In this document: piece by piece, positions 55,826-64,000 of the stretch | How positions within the stretch are numbered: the stretch's first letter is position 1 | How the letters are laid out: every line of letters begins with the position of its first letter | Source: Toxorhynchites rutilus septentrionalis | Taxonomy: Eukaryota > Arthropoda > Insecta > Diptera > Culicidae | Assembly: GCF_029784135.1 (NCBI RefSeq) | Contig: NC_073745.1 | Location: 49,239,619 to 49,303,618, forward strand | Reading direction: 5' to 3' | Length of the DNA stretch: 64,000 bases | Position numbers and translations under genes: made by a program | Notes under the pieces: model-generated | What the model was told of the DNA's origin: nothing | The model's database searches: none | What the model saw: only the letters and a program-made list of their open reading frames with translations

Positions 55826-57743
55826 AGAAACACATAACGCTTCACGCAGTGGTCACCGTGTGGGAATCCTCTTTTTCATTTTTTATCTTCTATAATTTCA
55901 TGCATAACAATGTCTCAATAACTTTCATATGTTTTATGAATAGGATGATCAAGAAGTATCAATTAATTTTAAACTAAATTGTCATAATTTGAACACCGAT
56001 ATATTCAATCAACTTTGAAACCTCAACAATAAAAACTGTAAACCTTACGATGTGCGAGTGAAGATTAAAATAAAATACTTAGCTCACGCCGCTACTAGGT
56101 CAGTGCAGCCATGATAGGGATTCCTTCTGCAGTGATACCACCACCACGATGCAGTTCACATTCGCAAGCAATGTTGTACACATGCATACACAGGAACCTC
56201 ACACACTATATCAAGCGCACGACGATTAAGAGCAAGAGCAAATGGCCGAACAGAGCTCTCACAAACACACAGAAACTAAGTGAAAAAAACGGCTTCATAT
56301 GCGACATATCACGATATCACAACATTACTAATCTACCCCCATTTCTATGATTTGTCTAGGGCATATTCGATCAGTTCCAAATTCACTAGAAAGCACAACC
56401 CTCCATGATACCACAAACTCCGAAATGACGCAAAACACACTTGCTAGAAAAACAAAAAAAAAGTTTTCCAGCACACACCATTGAATGCGCCCGAAACATG
56501 AACTGGCATGAATCGGGCACTTTTAAACATCGGATTTCTTCGATCAGTTGACTTTAATCACATTTGAATTAAATTATTTTATTGTATTATCCGCTTTCAT
56601 CCAACCAAAACACAGTTCAAAGCTAACGGAAACTTTTTCGAACTAGTTTAGAAACAGCACTTTCCTAATGAATCACAAGCACTCCGAGAGAAACAAAACG
56701 AACTGAGCAAACTGAATGCGGTGCAGCCGAGAACAGACGTCTGCATTCGTCGACTGCACGAACGAGCATGTTTCCAAATTCATCATTATGGTAAAATATT
56801 TTAGGAGTTACGTTGAAAAACATTTGAGTAAATGTAGGGTAATACAAAACGTAGCGATAGTAAAATCAATTTTTTATCTCAGTACCGTTTTGTCTTAAAT
56901 TCCAAACACTTAAGCTTTGTTGGCCATCAAACAGCGTCTCATTACTAAAATGGTATTTTTCGCGAAATTAATGTGGTTTTTGGATACAATAGAGCCTTTT
57001 CTTTCATTTGTCCATCATAAAATTGATCTACAAATACATATTCATGGTGGAAAACTAAAAATATGTTTGATTACATTTGTCTAGAATTCCGAAGAGCAAA
57101 AATGTAATTTTTCAAAAGAAATCACAACTTTTGAGCTACTAGACCGATTCAGATGACCGAATTAAAACCGATTAGTTATTCTTCTTTGAAAAAATACTAT
57201 ACTTCCGAAAAGTTGAATTTCGAGGTTCTAAACTTTTACTTTTTTAGATGCTGCTGCCAATGGCCAGTCAAGTTGGCATGAAATTCGCCTCATATGTAAT
57301 CATAATCGAATCAGTATAGAATCGAGTCTGTGTGGTTAGTAGTAAGTGTGTTTCTGTGTATACATACTTGATAAACCAGCGAGTGTCTACATTTCGGATG
57401 AGTTATAACAATAAAATTATTGTTGCTTAAAATAACTGGAGCTACAACATTGTCAAACTATGTTGACCTTAAGAAAGTTAGACCACAAATTTTGGTCTCC
57501 TATGTAATAACTTTACCCTTCGTTCACTGGACCATGTGCATTGCATGGACTTATGAAAATGCAGTAAATAAAATAGCTTTTTCACCAAAAGTGTTTCCAT
57601 TTAATCTCGCTACTTATGACGTACCCGTTAATATGTTTTAGAAATATTAAAAAATAATTTTGAAGTTCATGTCCATGACATGTCCGGAATCAAAAGCAAA
57701 AGTGTCCTGAATTCAAATTATAATCTAAAAAAATTATATTTTC

Positions 57744-57930
57744 AAATTTCAATTGGTGGCATGTTTTTTGGTTTTTGTTGAGAGCGTTCAATTTCACAAT
57801 GTTGCAATATCAGATCAGATTGTACGATCGTAGACAAACTACCTGCAGTATCTGGGTATTCATTACAGGCATACATGTAGAATCTAAATAAAATGCTATC
57901 TGTGGTCAGTCCTGCAGATGCCCAGATTTA
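57744..57930 (-). pseudogene. Promoter and start-codon relic of a lost zinc-finger paralogue
   Basis: Matches the 5' flank and first codons of the zinc-finger gene at 60478-60692: GAGAGCGTTCAATTTCACAA, GACAAACTACCTGCA, ACAGGCATACATGTAGAATC. The start codon lies at 57760-57762, reading MPPIEI and then a stop. The rest of that gene copy is absent. Confidence 0.75.
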
Positions 57931-58007
57931 AATTACGCACAATGATAAAGTTTTTAAATTTTGAACAAATAGTATTCGGATTTCGATGCATTACGATAAA
58001 AATTTGT

Positions 58008-58400
58008 TTTAATGTGTTACAATGCGAAATATATATATTTATTTTTAAATTATTGATACAATTATAAACATTTCTAACAAAATTTCTACATTTATAGTAA
58101 AGTAAATTGACTTATGCTAGCTTATTTCTATTCTCTGTCTAACACCAGATTACCGCATAGAATTATTTTCCTTGTTTGATACGGTTTGGTACTCGTCCAC
58201 GTCGGATACGATCCCCATTCCGAATGATGTGTGCTTTTTGGTGAGCTCTCAGATGATCTCCCCGAGTGAAAGCCTTACCGCAGGATTCAATGTTACACTG
58301 ATAGCGTGGCTTAGAGTGTTTCTGGGAGTGTGTATCAAGATCTTTCTTGTGAACGAATCTTTTTTCACACAAATCGCAACCGAATTGCTTACTCTCGGTT
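58008..58400 (-). pseudogene. Duplicated 3' end of the zinc-finger gene
   Basis: Nearly identical to 58400-58792 (period 392 bp). It contains the last two zinc fingers (CEKRFVHKKDLDTH; CNIESCGKAFTRGDHL), the basic tail, the stop at 58163-58165 and the 3' untranslated region. It lacks any start and the first two fingers. It lies directly 3' of the gene, so the gene's own 3' untranslated region runs into it. Confidence 0.85.
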
Positions 58401-58429
58401 TTAATGTATTACAATGCGAAATATATATA

Positions 58430-58436
58430 TTTATTT
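58430..58436 (-). terminator. Possible polyadenylation signal of the zinc-finger gene
   Basis: AATAAA in minus sense about 120 nt after the stop codon at 58555. Confidence 0.45.
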
Positions 58437-58554
58437 TTAAATTATTGATACAATTATAAACATTTCTGACAAAATTTCTACATTTATAGTAAAGTAAATT
58501 GACTTATGCTAGCTTATTTCTATTCTCTGTCTAACACCAGATTACCGCATAGAA

Positions 58555-60495
58555 TTATTTTCCTTGTTTGATACGGTTTGGTACTCGTCCACGTCGGATA
58601 CGATCCCCATTCCGAATGATGTGTGCTTTTTGGTGAGCTCTCAGATGATCTCCCCGAGTGAAAGCCTTACCGCAGGATTCAATGTTACACTGATAGCGTG
58701 GCTTAGAGTGTTTCTGGGAGTGTGTATCAAGATCTTTCTTGTGAACGAATCTTTTTTCACACAAATCGCAACCGAATTGCTTACTCTCGGTTAAATGTTT
58801 CTTCTGGTGCTCCTCCAACCGGGCTTCATGTTCGAAATTTTTTCCACATTTGTTGCATCTATATGGTCTTGGGGCTCCATGAGCGAATTTAATGTGCAAC
58901 ACTATGCCTGACTTCGATGAACACACCTTGTCGCACAGCTCACACTGGAACCCGGATTTTGACAAATCAACGTTTTTCTTCTCATTGTTACTACCAATCT
59001 GAATTGGAGCTGAGCTGACAGATGTTGGCTTTTCTTCGACAATGGATGGGTTAAAAGTGCATTGGAACGATGTCTGGAGTGGAACCGTCTCAGGTACGAT
59101 GGGTCCACCTTGGACTTTTTGTGTCGACATTATAGTCGAATGTTGACTCGGAAGCGCAATGTTTGGTACAAAACAGGAGTTTGAATTTTCAATACAACCA
59201 TCATCATATCCTTGAGTGCCCGATTCTGAAGTGTTTGATTCGAAAGCCGAAAGAATATCCTGGACGAGTTTTGCACAAGTGTCGGGCGTTGTGTCATTCG
59301 AAAGCGCAGTGTTTGGTACATCACAGACGATCGAATTATTGATATGATGAACTTCCTGAGTGCCTGGGTTCATGAGAGTTGATTGGAGGTCTGCAAGAAT
59401 CTCATATAGGTCTTTCTCGGAACATTCAGAAACTAACGGAGCTGAACCGATGGGTGCTGAATTATCTTGGATGTTTTGTGCGGACAAATTTATGTTCGAA
59501 CTGCCGATATAATCATCGCATTCTTGTGTCCACAATTTAGAAGTACTCGATTCAAGATCAAAAATAATCTCTCGAATGATTTTTTCTGAGTGCCCTTGAG
59601 TGCCCGATTCTGAAGTGTTTGATTCGAAAGCCGAAAGAATATCCTGGACGAGTTTTGCACAAGTGTCGGGCGTTGTGTCATTCGAAAGCGCAGTGTTTGG
59701 TTCAACACAGACGATCGAATTATTGATATGATGAACTTCCTGAGTGCCTGGGTTCATGAGAGTTGATTGGAGGTCTGCAAGAATCTCATATAGGTCTTTC
59801 TCGGAACATTCAGAAACTAACGGAGCTGAACCGATGGGTGCTGAATAATCTTGGATGTTTTGTGCGGACAAATTTATGTTCGAACTGCCGATATAATCAT
59901 CGCATTCTTGTGTCCACAATTTAGAAGTACTCGATTCAAGATCAAAAATAATCTCTCGAATGATTTTTTCTGAGTGCCCTTGAGTGCCCGATTCTGAAGT
60001 GTTTGATTCGAAAGCCGAAAGAATATCCTGGACGAGTTTTGCACAAGTGTCGGGCGTTGTGTCATTCGAAAGCGCAGTGTTTGGTTCAACACAGACGATC
60101 GAATTATTGATATGATGAACTTCCTGAGTGCCTGGGTTCATGAGAGTTGATTGGAGGTCTGCAAGAATCTCATATAGGTCTTTCTCGGAACATTCAGAAA
60201 CTAACGGAGCTGAACCGATGGGTGCTGAATTATCTTGGATGTTTTGTGCGGACAAATTTATGTTCGAACTGCCGATATAATCATCGCATTCTTGTGTCCA
60301 CAATTTAGAAGTACTCGATTCAAGATCAAAAATAATCTCTCGAATGAATTTTTCTGAATTTTCATTCGTCGAATCGTTGATATGATTATCTTCACATCCT
60401 TGTGTACACGAGTTGGATGTGATTGATTCCAGAACAACGAAAGCATCTTGAAAGAGCTCTTCGACACTGCTAGAAATTGCTTCAATTGGCAGCAT
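58555..60495 (-). CDS. C2H2 zinc-finger protein with three 128-residue tandem repeats
   Basis: 646 residues, single exon as seen. Residues 1-46 are unique, starting MLPIEAISSSVEELF. Residues 47-430 are three near-identical 128-residue repeats (59206-60357), acidic and Ser/Asn/Thr-rich. About 515-625 holds four C2H2 fingers: CELCDKVC...HIKFAH, CNKCGKNF...HQKKH, CDLCEKRF...HSQKH and CNIESCGKAF...HQKAH (CX4C in the last). The end RNGDRIRRGRVPNRIKQGK is basic and nuclear-localisation-like. A DNA-binding nuclear protein, probably a transcriptional regulator, is inferred from the fingers. No orthologue name is recognised. The frame is intact despite the repeats. The start is chosen as the first ATG, also conserved in the paralogue relic at 57760. 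Confidence 0.85.
   Translation of the reverse strand: MLPIEAISSSVEELFQDAFVVLESITSNSCTQGCEDNHINDSTNENSEKFIREIIFDLESSTSKLWTQECDDYIGSSNINLSAQNIQDNSAPIGSAPLVSECSEKDLYEILADLQSTLMNPGTQEVHHINNSIVCVEPNTALSNDTTPDTCAKLVQDILSAFESNTSESGTQGHSEKIIREIIFDLESSTSKLWTQECDDYIGSSNINLSAQNIQDYSAPIGSAPLVSECSEKDLYEILADLQSTLMNPGTQEVHHINNSIVCVEPNTALSNDTTPDTCAKLVQDILSAFESNTSESGTQGHSEKIIREIIFDLESSTSKLWTQECDDYIGSSNINLSAQNIQDNSAPIGSAPLVSECSEKDLYEILADLQSTLMNPGTQEVHHINNSIVCDVPNTALSNDTTPDTCAKLVQDILSAFESNTSESGTQGYDDGCIENSNSCFVPNIALPSQHSTIMSTQKVQGGPIVPETVPLQTSFQCTFNPSIVEEKPTSVSSAPIQIGSNNEKKNVDLSKSGFQCELCDKVCSSKSGIVLHIKFAHGAPRPYRCNKCGKNFEHEARLEEHQKKHLTESKQFGCDLCEKRFVHKKDLDTHSQKHSKPRYQCNIESCGKAFTRGDHLRAHQKAHIIRNGDRIRRGRVPNRIKQGK
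59206..60357 (-). repeat. Three 384-bp tandem repeats inside the zinc-finger CDS
   Basis: Units start at 60357, 59973 and 59589. Differences are few (for example Asn/Tyr in IQDNSAP/IQDYSAP, CVEPN/CDVPN). Each unit contains three degenerate subrepeats of about 40 residues ending in TQ. Confidence 0.93.
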
Positions 60496-60692
60496 GTTTT
60501 TTAGTTTTTGTCGAGAGCGTTCAATTTCACAATGTTACAATATCAGATTGATTCTTATACTGAGTTAGGTTCAGTATCTGTGAGAGAATATATACGATCC
60601 TAGACAAACTACCTGCAATGCTGGGTATCTATTACAGGCATACATGTAGAATCTAAATAACATGCTACCTGTGGTCAGGCATGCAGATACAT
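60496..60692 (-). promoter_or_regulatory. 5' flank of the zinc-finger gene
   Basis: In minus sense it has GTATATATTCTCTCACAG (about 60575-60593) and CAGTATAAGAATC (about 60552-60566), either of which may act as a TATA-type element. Most of it is conserved in the paralogue relic at 57744-57930, but the segment with both TATA-like motifs is largely missing there. Confidence 0.45.
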
Positions 60693-60892
60693 TAAATTTC
60701 TCCAGAATGTACCCATCGAGAAAACGTTATAATATATTTTAGAGCACACACAACGTAGATTCAAAAACTGAATAATTGTAAACGAATGAAAAGGGGACAT
60801 TAAATTGACATGAAGCCTTGTGTATGCGGTATGTTTTCATTTATATTTATATGTTTTGAACTTTTATTGTCCAACCGTTTACCAATTCATAT

Positions 60893-61860
60893 TAATGATG
60901 ATGGTCCCACCTCTTTCCCCTGCAAAGGTTTGAGCGGAACGAGTTATCTTATTGATAATCATTATATTACGGTATTTACATTTTTTCATCAACTAACCAG
61001 TAGGCAAGCTAGATTGAAAAGAAAACGGACTGGTTATCTCGCAGGCATAGATTACTGGTCGAAAGAACAATTTAAGCCATTATATGAACGTATTTATTCC
61101 ATGGCATGTCGAGGGAATTTCCAACCCGGGAAGACCCTAGACCGATCGGGAATTGAACCCAATACCTATGTCAGTATTAGCCAAGAATTTACAAGGGAAT
61201 TCCCGCTTTATTAGATCCCCGGCGATCGTTTCCGAGTTCAAGCAGCTGAGCAAACCCAAGCCTAACTCTAGCCGATACTTCAGGCCCATCACTTATCTCA
61301 AGGCATGTCAAGAAAATTTCCAACCCGAAAAAATCCTTGACCGATCAGGAATTAAACCCAATACCTATGTCAGCATTAGCCTTGAATTTACAAAGGAATT
61401 CCCGCTTCACTAGATACCCGACAACATTCTGCAAATGTGATCGAGACCAGACAGTTGAGCAAACCTAAGCCTAATTCCAACCAATACTTCAGGCCCTACA
61501 TTCAACCTGGAGTATAAACGTATCGACCAGAATCTGCAATGAGATCTGCCACAACACAGAAAAATCTCGATATAATTATCTGCCAAGGAGATGAATTTAC
61601 GAGTATTCCGGTTGAGCTATCCCTAGCTTCCCTCTGGTTTTCACATTATACCCCTTGGAATGCTTCAATTTTTCCGCGAAAAACTGCTTTTGCTTATATT
61701 CGATCTAAAGTATTTTTATGTCTGTCAACGCGCGCGGGCTCAAACTATTGCAGACTTCACAACTATTTTATTTTTTAAATTTATTTAAAAACTAAAAATG
61801 GAATACAAACAAAATCAATCAATACCATCATCATCAAAGTCTTGAAATAAAACAAAATAA
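60893..61860 (+). repeat. Duplicated repeat block, copy 1
   Basis: Collinear with 61925-62640: GATGATGGT, ...GAACGAGTT, AGGCATAGATT, ATTTATTCCATGGCATGTCG, GACCGATCGGGAATTGAACC, CAAACCTAAGCCTAATTCCA, GGTTGAGCTATCCCTAGCTT, GCGCGCGGGCTCAAACTATT. The core (GGCATGTC...CCCGCTT) is repeated twice within this copy, at 61100-61213 and 61302-61412. Confidence 0.75.
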
Positions 61861-61924
61861 AATTTAAAGAAAAATACACATACAAAAATACACAAACACA
61901 GAAGACAATATTTTAAAATATGAA

Positions 61925-62640
61925 ATCATGATGATGGTACCCTTACAAAAGCTTGAGCTGAACGAGTTCTCTTGTTAATAATTATTATGAAGAAATTTAT
62001 GAAAAACCAGACTGTTTATGTCACAGGCATAGATTCCCATTCGATAGAGCAACTTAAATCATCATCTGGACCTATTTATTCCATGGCATGTCGAGAGAAG
62101 TTCCAACCTGAGAAGACCCTAGACCGATCGGGAATTGAACCCAATACCTATGTCAGCATTAGCCATGAATTTACAAAGGAATTCCCGCTTTACTAGATAT
62201 CCGACAACGACCTGCTAATGCGGTCATTTTCGAGACCAGACAGCTGAGCAAACCTAAGCCTAATTCCAGCCGATACTTCAGGCCCTACTTTCAACCCAGG
62301 GTGTAACGTGTTAACCTGACTCTGCAATGAGATCCGCCACAACACAGAACAATATCGTTATAATTATCAGTTGAGAAGATGATTTTACGAGTATTCTGGT
62401 TGAGCTATCCCTAGCTTCACTCTGGCTTCCACATTAAGCCCATTGGAATGTTTTTTTTATGTTAATCGAGAGAAATTGCTTTTACTTGTGTAGAATCTCC
62501 TGTTTCTTTGCGTCTGTCACAGCGCGCGGGCTCAAACTATTGTTTGAAGTTAAATTTGGGTCTACGACTAAAGGAAAAGAATATATTGCAAAACTAAACA
62601 AATAATTAACATACCATCATCATCATAGTCTTAAGATAAG
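61925..62640 (+). repeat. Duplicated repeat block, copy 2
   Basis: Same order of blocks as 60893-61860 with one core copy (62082-62195). GGGTTCAATTCCCGATCGG in minus sense resembles a tRNA B box, so a SINE may be part of the block. Confidence 0.7.
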
Positions 62641-62819
62641 AAACACAAATATCCGTTATAACTTCGTCATCTTACACACTAACATTGATTAACATTGCAT
62701 ACTGGGTTAAAAATCTAGATCATGTTTCAAAAACTCTTTACAAATACTACGGAACGTTCGAAGGCTATCTTTGCTTCATTCGGTAATGTGTTGTTTAGTC
62801 TATATCCTTTATAAAAAAG
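62641..62819 (-). other. 3' untranslated region of the L2-like element
   Basis: Lies between the RT stop codon and a TGATGATGATGG-like run (about 62610-62630) that may be the element's tail. Confidence 0.4.
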
Positions 62820-64000
62820 TTAATTTTGGGTACATGACATTCGAAAGTTCATGGTTCTGAGGTCGTTTGTTTGTCTTGTGTTATATCGATGCATGTCTCT
62901 TCCATACGCTATGGTGTTTTGTAAATAATTCGGTGTCATCCCGTTAGTCATCTTATGTATGAACGTAAGCGTGCAATATTTAATACGCTGTCCCACTGAC
63001 ATCCATTGCAGGCAATCGAGCATAAATCTCCGTGGAGTTAGTCGATCACATCTCAATATCAGGCGCATTGCCTTATTTTGCACAATTTGCATTCTTTGCA
63101 TTTGCCTCTTATTCGCGAGAAATAGCACAGATGCACAATAATCAAAATGTAGAGCGATCAGCGCTTTGTAGATCGTGATTTTACTTTCAAAAGTCAAGAA
63201 TCGATTTATTCTACAAAGCACTCCATATTTTTGAGCTGCCTTCTTTATAGTATAGTTAATATGTTCATCGAAGTGCAGCATTTCGTCAAGAATAACGCCA
63301 AGATATTTGATCGATGATGCTCTTTCTACCGTTTGCCCATCAATATTTATACTAAGACCTTCACTGCCAAAATTGCGTGTCGATACTACCATGTACTTTG
63401 TTTTGTTTATGTTTAACTTTAGTTTTTCCCATTTCAACCATTCGTCTAAGTTTTGCAGTTCATGGTTCATCTTTGTGTAGCAATCTTGCAATGTCTCAGC
63501 TACAACGAATATTACAGTGTCGTCAGCAAATAAGTTTACGTCACTGTCATTTAGCACCTGTTTGATGTCATTGATATAAAGCAAGAAAAGTAGCGGCCCC
63601 AGAACACTTCCTTGAGGCACACCCAGATTCACTGGTCCCGCCGATGAATTACTGTCCCTGTAAATAGTGATTTGTGTTCGTCCGTTCAGGTAACTTTCAA
63701 ACCATTTCAATGCAGGTCCAGTAACATTGTAATTGTAAAGCAAATTTAGTAATTTTATTCGATCTATTGTTTCAAAAGCCCCTTTCAAGTCAATAAATAC
63801 GGCTAATACTATCTTCTTCGCTTCTATAGCCTGTTTCCACAAATTGAGAGCCGTTTCGCAAGAGTGTTTTTTTCTGAACCCAGACTGTTCATCCACCAGT
63901 ATTCCATTTTTCGTTATGTGTTCCAACAATTGATCTTTAATTACAATCTCGAGAACCTTTTCGTATAATGTCAACATATTAACTGGTCTACGGTTTTCAG
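62820..64000 (-). CDS. L2/CR1-like non-LTR reverse transcriptase, C-terminal part (continues off window)
   Basis: The frame is open from the window edge (ENRRPVN before MLTLYEKVLE, the usual YRPxS region). RT motifs are complete from there: VFIDLKGAFETID (catalytic Asp, 63 from the Met), NLGVPQGSVLGPLLFLLYINDI, and VNLFADDTVIF (FADD about 150-153). KYLGVILDE and a C-terminal region QNKAMRLILRC...LQWMSVGQRIKY...PNYLQ follow and are typical of CR1/L2-group elements. No stop or frameshift is seen within 385 codons, so this part could encode active enzyme. The endonuclease domain, if present, lies beyond the window. Confidence 0.85.
   Translation of the reverse strand, partial: ENRRPVNMLTLYEKVLEIVIKDQLLEHITKNGILVDEQSGFRKKHSCETALNLWKQAIEAKKIVLAVFIDLKGAFETIDRIKLLNLLYNYNVTGPALKWFESYLNGRTQITIYRDSNSSAGPVNLGVPQGSVLGPLLFLLYINDIKQVLNDSDVNLFADDTVIFVVAETLQDCYTKMNHELQNLDEWLKWEKLKLNINKTKYMVVSTRNFGSEGLSINIDGQTVERASSIKYLGVILDEMLHFDEHINYTIKKAAQKYGVLCRINRFLTFESKITIYKALIALHFDYCASVLFLANKRQMQRMQIVQNKAMRLILRCDRLTPRRFMLDCLQWMSVGQRIKYCTLTFIHKMTNGMTPNYLQNTIAYGRDMHRYNTRQTNDLRTMNFRMSCTQN

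Larger units (their letters stand above)
53165..57525 (+). repeat. Second unit of the large tandem duplication (blocks A, C, B)
   Basis: Abuts unit 1 directly at TTC/CGAATT. Contains A (53165-53883), C (53884-55825) and B (55826-57525). Copies of B differ by scattered SNPs and one-base indels, while A appears identical by eye. Confidence 0.88.

Noticed and set aside
59206..60357. Regular 384-bp repeats as a CRISPR-like or satellite array
   Set aside because: Units are in frame within a coding sequence and have no repeat-spacer structure.

Overview
The window reads as nuclear DNA from a culicine mosquito, most likely Aedes. It is AT-rich, has no bacterial-type gene packing, and is dominated by transposable elements known from mosquitoes: Tc1/mariner elements of the DD37E type, a BEL/Pao LTR retrotransposon, an R4/Dong-like non-LTR element, Jockey- and L2-like non-LTR fragments, tRNA-derived SINEs and many MITEs. 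The species call is inference; no diagnostic single-copy gene is visible. I see only one convincing host protein gene, a C2H2 zinc-finger gene on the minus strand at 58.6-60.5 kb. No rRNA, true tRNA or CRISPR array is present.

Layout. 0-5.1 kb: the 3' end of an LTR retroelement (ORF tail, polypurine tract, LTR) interrupted by an R4/Dong-like element that has lost its reverse-transcriptase active site. 5.1-6.6 kb: two decayed non-LTR 3' ends. 6.6-14.1 kb: mostly unrecognised DNA with a short two-hairpin repeat, a tRNA-SINE and two mariner fragments. 14.1-24.8 kb: a mosaic of MITEs, SINEs and one 1.3-kb DD37E element sitting inside a long foldback MITE. 24.8-36.1 kb: sparse unique DNA, a second DD37E element, an internally deleted Jockey-like element, a diverged DD37E relative, a 0.4-kb tandem repeat, a Tc1 pseudogene and a MITE. 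36.4-38.4 kb: relatively GC-rich, apparently single-copy DNA that looks like a promoter or 5' flank, without a convincing ORF.

38.4-45.3 kb: a full-length BEL/Pao element on the minus strand with both LTRs, TAATG target duplication, primer-binding site, gag, protease/RT/RNase H and integrase, broken by one stop and two frameshifts. Its leader has three tandem hairpins with similar loops and different but complementary stems. 45.3-49 kb: a third DD37E element, a Tc1-like pseudogene and retro-inserts nested in a decayed MITE. 49.8-57.5 kb: tandem duplications of 372 bp and about 4.36 kb.

57.7-60.7 kb: the zinc-finger gene, with three nearly identical 128-residue repeats, a duplicated 3' end and the promoter-plus-start relic of a lost paralogue. 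60.9-62.6 kb: a duplicated repeat block. 62.8-64 kb: an L2/CR1-like reverse transcriptase running off the window edge. The three DD37E copies have intact terminal repeats but separately broken transposases, so none looks autonomous as read here.
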